Below the pieces are notes generated by a model that worked only from the letters and a program-made list of their open reading frames with translations, made no database searches and was not told the DNA's origin. From the NCBI GenBank assembly GCA_963580285.1, contig OY757026.1, positions 41,911,748 through 41,975,747 of the forward strand: a stretch of DNA of 64,000 bases. The letters run 5' to 3'. Below are positions 52,007-60,954 of this stretch, piece after piece. A program made the translations under genes and the position numbers. Positions within the stretch are counted from its first letter, which is position 1; each line of letters starts with the position of its first letter. The DNA is from Lucinisca nassula. Taxonomy: Eukaryota > Mollusca > Bivalvia > Lucinida > Lucinidae.

Positions 52007-52160
52007 ACACGGTCGACCTGCTACATTTTCATTGGGCGACAGGGCTTGAGAAGTCATTTCATCTCAATGTCGGGTAAATGTCCCACAAAATTGGAAGCAA
52101 CGTCTCCAAAATGACCTTTACAGTGTTGACGGGGACGTTAAACCGCAAATCAAACAAACA

Positions 52161-52946
52161 GTAATGACAACTTGCGCACCTTTGATCAATGGCTCATATC
52201 AAAGATATTACAATAGGTAGCAGTAAAATGACAAAAGAAATGATAACACGGATCAGAATCAAAACCGGGTGTGCAAGTGGTCATAAGCGTTTGATTTCTT
52301 TCCCAACATTTTTAAACATCAGGTGAGATGGGCACAAAAACAAAAAAAAAACAAAAAAAAAAAAAACGTTTTAGCCTCGCGGCCTTTTAAGTTTAGTTAG
52401 TTTGTTGGATCCCGCTGCGATCTTATAGCCTGAAACGACAAGCGTGCACTTTCAATAGGTCTTTGAATCATAAATGATAAAATCGTCAAATAAAGTCAAT
52501 TGAACAAGTGATTTAGTTTTATTTTTAATAATACTAATGTCAGAAAAAATAAGTTATTTTCTTTCTACAAAAAAAAACAACAAAAAAAAAAACAACAAAA
52601 AAACATATTAATTTAGGTACAATATAGGCAATCGATCATCAAAGCAATCGATCATCTTAAAAAGTTTGATAGGCGCTTCAGAGGGAAATTATTCTAGACA
52701 ACATTCACCCTGAGCAGGCATAACCGACAAAGTGAATCTTTGATGAGACTTAGTAGGTTGGCAGGCTTATCGGAGACTTTGCTGGTCGCAATATCACTTT
52801 GATGAAATTATCATCAATTGGTGTGGTTCATGTTACACATGTCCCGTTACACATGTCCCAAGTTGGATCTACCTTTTAGTTTGTCTTTCTTTTACTGTAG
52901 AAAATTGCTAACGCAAAAGTAAATGCGATTTCACATTTTCTTATCC
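52161..52946. other. no gene; A-rich microsatellites
   Basis: Poly-A/CAAA runs at 52338-52366 and 52568-52606. The rest is unassigned. It lies on the 3' side of the exon at 52953-53212 and may be its intron. Confidence 0.45.
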
Positions 52947-52952
52947 ACTCAC

Positions 52953-53212
52953 GTGGTTAGTTTTTGTAGGCGGTTCTTTGTCGTGTCAGTCAAACTGTGG
53001 CGAAATGGTTTGCTAGGCGGCGGTTCTTTCATGTTGATGAGAGGTAGCGATGACGCTATTTTTGGAACATCTTGACAGCTGTGTCTTTGAAGTTTACTCT
53101 TGACATCATCTAACTGTTGTGACGGAAATCGTACTGGCGGGCTTCTGAAGGTCACCGCTTTGAGTTTGAAAATGTGATTTGGGGCCAGAAATTTGCAATT
53201 AGGTGTAAGCAA
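52953..53212 (-). CDS. candidate internal exon, unknown basic protein
   Basis: The minus-strand frame is open for the whole 260 bp, preceded by TTTGTAATTTGCATTAG (acceptor) and followed by CCAC|GTGAGT (strong donor). Reads LTPNCKFLAPN, IFKLKAVTFRSPPVRFPSQQ, LDDVKSKLQRHSCQDVPKIA, then a proline-rich NMKEPPPSKPF and RHSLTDTTKNRLQKLTT. Overall basic, probably disordered; no domain recognised. The first 21 codons are duplicated at 47758 on the other strand. Phase 2 at the donor. It could be a host gene exon. Confidence 0.45.
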
Positions 53213-53399
53213 CTAATGCAAATTACAAATGGACCGTTAGATAAATAGTAAATACATGGTTATTGTCTTTATTATTAAAGACACTATCCATATATTTAGT
53301 TTATACCGCAATTCAAAACAATCGATGGGTTTTGCAATAATTTAGCAAATTTAAGCAAAAAAGACAGCAGACAACGTGGCATGTTAAACGACATTCAGT

Positions 53400-53650
53400 G
53401 CCATGGCACGCACACGTAGTATAACGTGACGTCAACGAGTGCAAAGTTTCTGACGTCACCGCGCCACAAAGACGCAGGAAACAACACAGACGCTCGAATG
53501 AAAGTTTCTCAGCGCTTTACTTTCTGTATGAAAATCTGCAAATAAATAGTTTATTTTAGCTTTAAAAATTATTTTCGAGATTGAGACGCAACTGCAGTAG
53601 CAGTGCGCAGTTATTCCAACGGGCAATTCAAACCAGGAAAAGCCGAGAAG
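53400..53650 (+). promoter_or_regulatory. possible promoter and first non-coding exon
   Basis: Two palindromic TGACGTCA (CRE-type) sites at 53427-53434 and 53451-53458 lie in a locally CpG-rich stretch. About 190 bp downstream, GCCGAGAAG|GTAAGA gives a strong donor at 53650. CRE sites bind CREB/ATF factors. A bidirectional promoter is conceivable but no transcript evidence exists. Weak call. Confidence 0.3.
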
Positions 53651-54511
53651 GTAAGAATTTAGCTGAAATTTCTTAAAATCTGTTTAAATATTATAAATAT
53701 TGCAAAGATTTCAACTTGCAGTTTCGTTGTTTTCCTTTGTATGAAAGGTTGCATGCTATTGTTTATACTTGTAAAATAGGGGCCTGAAAAGTAGGTCCGG
53801 TCTATAAACGGTCACTAGACGTATAATAGGTCAGTAGAAGGTATTATAGGTCACTACCGATTATAGTGGGCAGTTATTCGACCCCCTTTATTAGATTAGG
53901 GGAGACCGGGGCCAGTTGATGCAGGCTTAATAAATAAGCCAATATGCAATTTATGGTGTCATAAATGATGAAATAAAGACGTCCCTGATAGCCGTCATCT
54001 TTTCCGGAAGTTTCGACGAATTTGGATGACAAATGCGCCTTTAGTGAAGAAAAGTTCATTTTTAAGACATGTGAGTAAATTTACAGATTTTTTTGCACTT
54101 TTTCGTTTCGCATACATTTATTTCTGCTAGATCATAACCAAGTTATGCACACGGGTAGCTAGATCCTTCATCTTTCAAACGACACGCTCATTTGAATGAA
54201 AACATCATATATAAGTTGCCTCCCTTGCTGAATGTCACGTGTGGGGTGGCTGGGGCAGGTTGATACATTGGGCACGGGGCACATTGATGCGGTGCATCAA
54301 CCTGCCCCGTTGTAGTTTCTAAGCCATAATTGATATGACAAAATCACGTTTCTATCAAAATTAAAACATTTTAAGGCCGTTTATAAGTTTCATCTCTATA
54401 TTTATCCTAAAATTAGCCATCTGTTCGTTTCAGAATGGTGAGAAACTGGTCATGCTTTCCTTCCCACCCCACTGCAGTAATAAACTGCAACCCCTGGACA
54501 GGTCTGTGTTA

Positions 54512-54672
54512 GAAGCCTCCGTGGTGCAGTGGTTACCCTATTCGCCTTGTAAACCAGGGATCGCAGGATCGATCCCGGGCTTCTCCAGACTTTCGGGTGA
54601 GTCTTTAAACCGAGGCCCCGTCTCCGTATGACCTCAGCTTTTGGTGGGATGTAAAACTCAAACACTCATTCA
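54512..54672 (+). mobile_element. tRNA-derived SINE, family S2
   Basis: Head GAAGCCTCCGTGGTGCAGTG (box A region) and CGCAGGATCGATCCCGGG (box B), body GGCCCCGTCTCCGTATGACC, TTTTGGTGGGATGTAAAACT and end CAAACACTCATTCACA. Opposite orientation to the 43538 copy. It interrupts the transposase frame between V and F of the SVFG segment. Confidence 0.75.
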
Positions 54673-55139
54673 CATAGGTTTGGTCCTCTCAAGACGTATT
54701 TCTCCGATGGACAGGACGCATGGATCAGGAACAACCCTGCGAAAACTATGTCCATCTATGACTTACCAGGAATTGTTCGGGATGCATGGCCCCGAACGGC
54801 GACCCAAGTCAACATAAAGAAAGGCTTCAGGGTACATGTAATGTTATGTAGGCATATTGTTTTCCGAGTTTTCGGTATGTAATGGAGTAGTACAGTTCAG
54901 CTGTAGTTATTAGATCTACTTAATACCCTTAATACATACGTTATAAAGCAGAATACAAAACATCCTTACATGATTGTATCTCTAATTACACCACAGAATG
55001 TAAACACAAATTATCATAGCGAGCTTATGGCTAAACTCAGCATTCATACAAACAAGTCTCATCCATGCTTTCAATATTACTATACTACGAATGAAATCAA
55101 GTTCGAATTGAACATATTGCGTAGCAGGCCACTTCATGC

Positions 55140-55305
55140 CAATTAAGAAATGAAATTTATTTTTCTGATGTTCATTGAAGTATGAACGCAGTGGGTCGCT
55201 CGCAAAGTAAATGAACCCCGAAGTGGTTCTTGTAAACTTTGCTAGGGACCCGCTGTCGTTCATACTTTCATGAAAAGCAGAAAAATTAAGTTTATTTTTA
55301 TATTT
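55140..55305. mobile_element. foldback element
   Basis: Arms AAATTTATTTTTCTGATGTT..GTATGAACGCAGTGGGTCGC and GACCCGCTGTCGTTCATACT..CTGCTTTTCATG mirrored, with AAAGTAAATGAACC / GGTTCTTGTAAACTTT inside. Explains the minus-strand frame at 54982-55326, which is not called as a gene. Confidence 0.65.
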
Positions 55306-56025
55306 ACATTCTATGCCCCACATCACTGGGCGAAAAATGCTTATAGGGAAAACTTTTAAAGCTGAAAAACATTTACACGCTGTTTTTCTACAAAGAGCGG
55401 AAGAGCGCTGACGCCACCAATGCCCGTAGAGAACAATGATTTAGACTGACGTCACTTGACGTCACTGGAAATCATGTGACTCGTTGCGTTCATGGAGGAA
55501 TGAACTGCACTGTTTTCTATAGGTTTACATTAGGCTTTACACTGGAAATGTAAATATAGCTAAATGATAATTGCATTATTTTCAGGTATCTGGTTTCCAG
55601 CCCTTAAAGCCTAATGTGTTATGCATTGGGAGTTCTTTGTTGCGTTTGCAAGTCTTTACAGCATACAGCAGAATTCAATTGATCAGCAATTTAACATTGT
55701 TCATAATGTTTGGATGGACTTAATATGTGCATGGCATCTATGACATTCTTAAAGATCAGTTGATTTCCCGGCTTGATTTGTATGTTCTTCTTTACAATGT
55801 TCTAAGTTTTCAGAAATAAAGGCATTAAACGCATTGTTACAACGCATAATGTAGTAATGTAGTAATTACTACATTTTGATTTTTTTTACTACATTATGCG
55901 TTGGCATAGTCGACGCGAAATGAAGTAAAAAAATTATTTCATTTCGCGTTGATATGCACCATATCGACGCATAATGAAGTAATGATGGTAGAACATAGCT
56001 GTCTTCGAAAAGACTTAGGAAGCAA

Positions 56026-56115
56026 TACAGTTAAATTCCTACAATTTAGACCACATTTGAGACGGTTCAAAAGTGGTCTTTAAGACCACAGTTGAACAGT
56101 CCAAAAGTCGGTCTT
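56026..56115. mobile_element. MITE family C fragment
   Basis: TACAGTTAAATTCCTACAAT, then TTCAAAAGTGGTCTTTAAGA, CCACAGTTGAACAGTCC: left TIR and central hairpin of the element at 32791-33000. The right end is lost. Confidence 0.65.
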
Positions 56116-56154
56116 CCACAAAAGCACACTGAAGGTCAAAATCACAAAGAAAAA

Positions 56155-56288
56155 GGTTTATTGGGCGGCATCTCAATGTCGGGTAAAAGTCCCATGAAAT
56201 TGGAAGCAACGTCTCCAAAATGACCTAAATAGTGTTGACGGGGACGTTAAACCTCAAATCAAACAAATCAAACAAAAGACAGACAGGC

Positions 56289-56323
<35 letters not shown>

Positions 56324-56645
56324 ATGGACAAAAACTATATACCCCCTTGCATACTTCGTATGCCGGGGGTATAAATAGATGGGCTGCACGATGCTTCCAC
56401 GCAGAGCTGATACCGCCCGTACATGAGTCCTCGTAATCTGCTTAGAAGGTCTAAGCCTGTCCAGGAAAACTGCTGCGAGTCGGCCCATCCATGCATATAA
56501 ACCCTATTGCTTTTAATTGGACGGCAGCGATTGAGATGTCATTTCATCTCAATATCGGGTAAAAGTCCCATAAAATTTGAAGCAATGTCTCCAAAATGAC
56601 CTAAATAGTCTTGACGGGAACGTTAAACCTCAAATCAAACAAACA
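56155..56645 (+). mobile_element. SINE-like family B pieces with a CAGA microsatellite between
   Basis: 56155-56270 is a 3' piece (TCTCAATGTCGGGTAAAAGT to CAAACAAATCAAACAAAA). 56273-56322 is a CAGA run followed by the shell end GCATACTTCGTATGCCGGGG, GTATAAATAG (56348-56376). 56377-56645 is a nearly complete family B copy (GGGCTGCACGATGCTTCCAC to CAAATCAAACAAACAAAC). Confidence 0.65.
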
Positions 56646-57285
56646 AACTGTTGACGCATAATGAAGTAAAATTAAGTATGCCACCCATCGCCGCAAAATG
56701 AAATAATTCTTTCATTTTGCTCAAACCTCTTAGTATCGACGCATAATGAAGTAAAAACGACATTTTATTTCATTTCGCGTCGACTATGCCAACGCATAAT
56801 GTAGTAAAAATTTCAAAATGAAGAAATTACTACATTACTACATTATGCGTTGTAACACAACGCATTCCCAATTTTATTGGTGCAATTTTACACTTGAAAC
56901 CAACCCTTTGATAGATTTTTGTCAATGATAATTTCAATGAACAACAAAAAAAATGAAATCCTATCTTATCCACACAAAATGGCCAGTTTTTCTGTTGTAT
57001 CCGTTGTATGAATTCATAAAAGCGAGAAAATAAATATTGCATCAACTTACCCCAAGCGTTGCATCAACTTGCCCCACTGCTGGGGAAAGTTGATGCAGTC
57101 GACTTGCTCAAGAAATCTATTGAAAATGAGGATACATATTCCAAAAATTCGGGATTGCAATTCAAGTTTAAATGCAGAATAGATGGACCTTTAAGAATAT
57201 GCAACAAATAACAAAATCGGTTGGTCCAGTGAAGAGATACGTCAAAAAGTCTAAAAAGTGCATCAACTGTCCCCGGTCTCCCCTA

Positions 57286-57440
57286 CTAGAATGCCTGATT
57301 GCGGTATAAAGTAACATTCCAAGCTACTCAATATTATACCATGTAAAAGCGAAGAGAAGTTAGTTTGTTAATCGCTTTTCACTTTTCGCCTTTCAGAAGT
57401 TGGTTTGTTATTTGTTTTTCGCTTTTCGGTCTCAAGTCAA
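57286..57440. other. no gene; AACAAACC/CGAAAA words
   Basis: Reverse-complement words of the 165-310 repeat (GTTTGTTATTTGTTTTTCGC). No other assignment. Confidence 0.45.
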
Positions 57441-58860
57441 GTTTTGAGTTCTTAAATATACGTGAGTGAGGGTGTTACGTCCCACCAACAGCTGTGGTCA
57501 TACGGAGGCGGGGACTTTGGTTTTGAGTACATATGTTGTTTTTCGCTTTTTGCATTTCGAGTATATGTCAAGTTTTAAGGTCTTAATGGTGAGTGAGTGT
57601 CTTAAGTCCCACTTACAGTTGTGGCCATACGAAGACGGGGACTTTGGTTTTGAATACATATGTTGTTTTCGCTTTTACGTCCCACCAACAGATGTGGCCA
57701 TACAAAAACAGGGACTTTAGTTTGGAATATATATGTTGTTTTCGCTTTTCGATCATAAGACCAGTTTCAAGGTCTTAATGGTGAGTGAGTGTTTTACGCC
57801 CCACCATTAAAACACTCATTGTTCACTCACTCACTGATTTACTCAGTCACTTACCATTAAGACCTTACAACTTAAATAATGATCGAAAAGGGAAAAATGA
57901 AAAGCGAAAATGAAAACAATATATATACTCCAAACTAAAATCCCCGTCTTCGTATGGCCACAGCTGTTGGTGGGGCGTAAAATACTCACTCACTCACTAA
58001 CCATTGAGACCTTAAAACTGTTCTTAGGACCGAAACGCGAAAATCGAAAACCATATATAGACTCGAAACCAAAGTCCCCGTCTTCGTATGGCCACAGCTG
58101 TTGTCGGGACGTAAAATGCTTACTCAATACCTCTCTCACCCACTCACTCAGTCACTTACTTTTAAGACCTTAAAGCGTTATATAGTTATGAGCGAAAAAC
58201 GAAAACAACATATGTAACAAAGTCCCCGTCTTCGTATGGCCACAGCTGTTGCTGGGACATAAAACCCCACACACTCGCTAACCATTAAGACCTTAAAACT
58301 TGACTTATGATCGAAAAACGTAAACGAAAAGCGAACAACGAAAACAATATATGTACTCCAAACCAATGTCCCAGTTTTCGTATGTCCACATCTGTTGGTG
58401 GGACGTAAAACACTCACTCACTCATTCACTCAGTCACTTACCATTAAGACCTTAAAACTTGACATATGATCAAAACGAAAACAAGATATATACTCCAGAC
58501 CGAGGCGGACCGTCCATGCTAATAAACCCTATTGGTTTTATTGGGCGACAGGGCTTTAGATGTCATTTCAGCTCAATGTCGGGTAAAAGTCCCACAAAAT
58601 TGGAAGCAACGTCTCCAAAATGACCTTTACAGTGTTGACGGGGACGTTTAAACCTCAAATCAAACAAACAAAACAGACCAAAGTCCCCGTCTTCGTATGG
58701 CCACAGCTGTTGGTTGGACGTAAAACACTCACTCACTCAGTTACCATTAAGACCTTGACTTATGGTCGAAAAGCGTAAACGAGATATATACTCCAAACCA
58801 AAGTCCCCTTCTTCCTATGGCCACAGCTGTTGGTGGGGAAACGAATAACAAACTAGCTTC
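57440..58860. repeat. inverted tandem array derived from the S2 SINE body
   Basis: 57460-57790 holds three units in one orientation (ACGTCCCACCAACAGCTGTG, GTCATACGGAGGCGGGGACT). 57800-58860 holds about six units in the opposite orientation (AAGTCCCCGTCTTCGTATGG, CCACAGCTGTTGGTGGGACG, TAAAACACTCACTCACTCA, ACCATTAAGACCTTAAAACT, CGAAAAACG). Unit about 160 bp. The centre near 57800 (ACGCCCCACCATTAAAACAC) is the switch point. A family B copy (58500-58672) interrupts the right half. The repeated piece is the 3' body of SINE family S2. Confidence 0.75.
58500..58672 (+). mobile_element. SINE-like family B, 5'-truncated
   Basis: ACCCTATTGGTTTTATTGGG, TGTCATTTCAGCTCAATGTC, GTTGACGGGGACGTTTAAAC, CAAATCAAACAAACAAAA. 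Shows the uninterrupted TTGGTTTTATTGGGCG site used to date the mini-element at 51643. Confidence 0.75.
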
Positions 58861-58882
58861 TGAAAGGTGTAAAGCGAAAAGT

Positions 58883-59134
58883 CATCGCGAAAACACGCCT
58901 GTATAACTTTGACTCCCTTGAAGCCCACTTGTATATAGAAAAACGGGTTTACACTGCTCCAAATTTAGATTTTGGGTACTAGTTAGAACCGCCCCGAAGA
59001 GGCGGTTCTAACGAGTACTCACAATCAATATTTTGAGCAGAAGTAAGAAAACTATCATAATTTTTCATCTGAAAGTTTTCGTTTTTCTGGCGGTAAAGTT
59101 TTTAATGTATTTCTATAGGCATGTTTTCGTAATG
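58883..59134 (+). mobile_element. foldback MITE, family A, full length
   Basis: CATCGCGAAAACACGCC at the left, GGCATGTTTTCGTAATG at the right. Centre TTAGAACCGCCCCGAAGAGG / CGGTTCTAACGAGTACTCAC, TCAATATTTTGAGCAGAAGT. 252 bp; a good reference copy. Confidence 0.8.
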
Positions 59135-59189
59135 AAATAGCAATCTAATTTCTCTTTGCTCCCTTTAAACCCGCTGAACACCTCTCAAT

Positions 59190-59495
59190 CGATTCGCCCC
59201 CGCCCATCGGGGCTTGGAGAAATAGATTGGGCTGCATGATGCTTCCACGCAGAGCTACATATGACCACACACGATTACTGGTAAACCGCTTAGAAGGACT
59301 AAGCCTGCCCAGGCAAAGCGGTGTGAGTCCGATCGTCCAATGCATATAAGCCTTCTGGTTTCATTGGGCGGCAGGGCTTGAGATGTCATTTCACCTCAAT
59401 GTCGGGTAAAAGTCCCACAAAATTGGAAGCAACGTCCCCAAAATGACATAAACAGTGTTGACGGGGACGTTAAACCCCAATTCAAACAAACAAAC
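59190..59495 (+). mobile_element. SINE-like family B, full length
   Basis: CGCCCCCGCCCATCGGGGCT, GATTGGGCTGCATGATGCTT, AACCGCTTAGAAGGACTAAG, GGGCGGCAGGGCTTGAGATG, GTGTTGACGGGGACGTTAAA, tail CAAACAAACAAAC. A good reference copy. Confidence 0.8.
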
Positions 59496-59754
59496 CTCTC
59501 AATCGACGCGAAATTGCCATGGAAAAAGTTTGCTCTCTGTGGTGACGGCTGACGTTTTGAAATTGCAATACAAATACAGTTTAATGCATGAAAGAAACAA
59601 AAAAATATTTTTGCGGTGTAAGATCATTTTTTATTTCAGTCAAGAACACCAAAAGACGCATTTTCACTCATGGCTTCACCAGTCGTGAAAAAACGATTCA
59701 TAAAAATCGAGCGTAGACTGAAAAACTCTATATATTGGGGTCATTATTGGACTT

Positions 59755-60260
59755 ATTAACATCATGAAAAGCCTGTCATGGTATTACATAGGAAATTAAC
59801 ATGATAAAAATCTTGCCCTGGTATTACATAGGAAGACGGGTCTTCCTGGCATAGTGGATAGAAGTAAAATTATCTTGAAACAAATCCAAAACCGAAAAAA
59901 AGAATAAAGTAACGTGATGAAAACCTTGTCATGGTATTAAAGAGGAAATAAACGTGATGAAAATCTTGCCATGGTATTACAGAGAAAATTAACTTGATGA
60001 AAACCTTGCCATGGTATTACAGAAAAAATTAACTTGATGAAAACATTGCCATGATATTACAGAGAAAATTATCGTGATGAAAACCTTGCCATGGTATTAC
60101 AGAGAAAATTAACTTGATGAAAACCTTATGATGGTGTTACATAGGAAATTAACGTGATGAAGACCTTGTGATGGTGTTACATAGGAAATTAACGTGAAAA
60201 CCTTGCCATGGTGTTACATAGGAAATTAACTTGATAAACACCTTTTCATGGTATCACATG
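59755..60260. repeat. ~40-bp tandem repeat, about 12 copies
   Basis: AACTTGATGAAAACCTTGCC, ATGGTATTACAGAGAAAATT repeated with variants. Early units are ~100 bp apart, later ones 38-40 bp apart. Confidence 0.8.
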
Positions 60261-60541
60261 ATATATTTTTAAAAAAAAATAAGATTGATCATAACTCTCG
60301 ATTAGTTATCGGGCTTTCATATTTCACGTGTACATTCTTTATCACAAGACCTGTCCGATGATGTCATAATTTTGGACCTTTGCGTTTGACCTATATTTTA
60401 AAACCTTGAACATTGGTCATAACTTTCGATTGGTAAGTGATTGGATTTTCTTATTTCACGTGTACATTTCTTGTCACAAGACGTTTCCGATGGAACCCTA
60501 CTTTTTGACATTGTGACCTTGAACTTGACGTTTGACTAACA

Positions 60542-60815
60542 ATTACGAAAACACGCTTATACAAATATATTGTAAACTTTACTGCGAAAAAAAAAAAAAC
60601 AAGAAATTTTTTAGATGAAAAATTGTGATATTTTTCTTCCTTCTGCTCAAAGTGTAGACTGATGGTACTCGTTAAAGGCTGTTCTAACGAGTACCCACGA
60701 TCTATAGTTTAGAGCAGAAATAAGAAAAATAAGGTTTACCCCTGTAAACCACAGTTTTACTATATAAAACTGGGGTTCAAGGGGGTCAAAATTATATAGG
60801 CGTGTTTTCGTGATG
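60542..60815 (-). mobile_element. foldback MITE, family A, full length
   Basis: ATTACGAAAACACGC at the left, GCGTGTTTTCGTGATG at the right (274 bp). Central palindrome TTCTGCTCAAAGTGTAGACT..GGTACTCGTTA / TAACGAGTACC..AGAGCAGAA, plus GGTTTACCCCTGTAAACC and CAGTTTTACTATATAAAACT hairpins. Inserted into the GACCTT array. Confidence 0.82.
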
Positions 60816-60954
60816 TTTTCTTAAAACTTTAAGAGTGGTCATAACTTTCGATTGGTAAGTGATAGGGCTTTCATATTTCACATATCCTTGTCACAAGACC
60901 TTTCCGAAAATACCATAAGTTTCACCACTTGACCTTGACGTTAGACCTACTTTT

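Larger units (their letters stand above)
51643..52025 (-). mobile_element. TRIM-like mini-element with tRNA-bearing terminal repeats
   Basis: Two direct repeats of 116 bp (51643-51758 and 51910-52025), apparently identical, begin TGTCACAGGG and end GACCTGCTACA, fitting the TG..CA ends of LTRs. They enclose 151 bp without an ORF. Next to the right repeat, the minus strand reads TTTGGTGGCCAGTGTGGGGG, which resembles a primer-binding site. Each repeat holds a tRNA-like gene on the minus strand. Known TRIMs are short LTR elements; ones carrying Pol III genes (5S) exist in plants. The assignment here is inference. Confidence 0.6.
51473..52160 (+). mobile_element. SINE-like family B copy split by an LTR-like mini-element
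   Basis: Left part 51473-51642 ends ACCCTATTGGTTT. The right part resumes TTTTCATTGGGCGACAGGGC at 52026 and ends TTAAACCGCAAATCAAACAA. The gap is the element at 51643-52025. Confidence 0.75.
54434..55625 (+). pseudogene. DDE_1-type transposase, C-terminal exons
   Basis: After TTTCAG at 54433 the frame reads NGEKLVMLSFPPHCSNKLQP then LDRSV to 54508. A SINE then intervenes, and FGPLKTYFSDGQDAWIRNNP resumes near 54679, followed by AKTMSIYDLPGIVRDAWPRT and QVNIKKGFR to 54831. A donor (GTACAT) there and an acceptor (ATTTTCAG) at 55585 join to VSGFQPLKPNV. The F-P-P-H-x-S-x-x-L-Q-P-L-D and G-P-x-K-x-Y blocks and the ending G-F-x-V-x-G-x-x-P are the standard C-terminal signature of pogo/Tigger/CENP-B-like DDE transposases. 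The N-terminal DNA-binding half and the first two catalytic aspartates are missing. Confidence 0.7.
55826..56867. mobile_element. inverted-repeat element built from ACGCATAATGTAGTAA motifs, split
   Basis: Left arm 55840-55990: CAACGCATAATGTAGTAATG, ACTACATTATGCGTTGGCAT, AGTCGACGCGAAATGAAGTA. Right arm 56725-56867 is the reverse: TTCATTTCGCGTCGACTATG, CCAACGCATAATGTAGTAAA, TACTACATTATGCGTTG. Between the arms lie a MITE C fragment (56026-56115), family B pieces (56155-56270, 56372-56645) and a CAGA microsatellite. Confidence 0.65.
53899..57283 (+). mobile_element. pogo/Tigger-type DNA transposon remnant
   Basis: TIRs of 25 bp at 53899-53923 and 57259-57283, both starting GGGGAGACCGGGG and ending AGTTGATGCA, differ at one position and are flanked by TA (53897-53898, 57284-57285). 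Extra TTGATGCA/TGCATCAA motifs occur near both ends (54285-54305; 57038-57095), likely transposase-binding sites. A DDE transposase remnant lies inside (54434-55625). Several younger insertions enlarge it. TA target sites and DDE_1-like coding fit pogo/Tigger (Tc1-mariner superfamily). Confidence 0.75.

Noticed and set aside
54982..55326. 114-codon minus-strand frame
   Set aside because: It spans a foldback element inside a transposon and has no motif.
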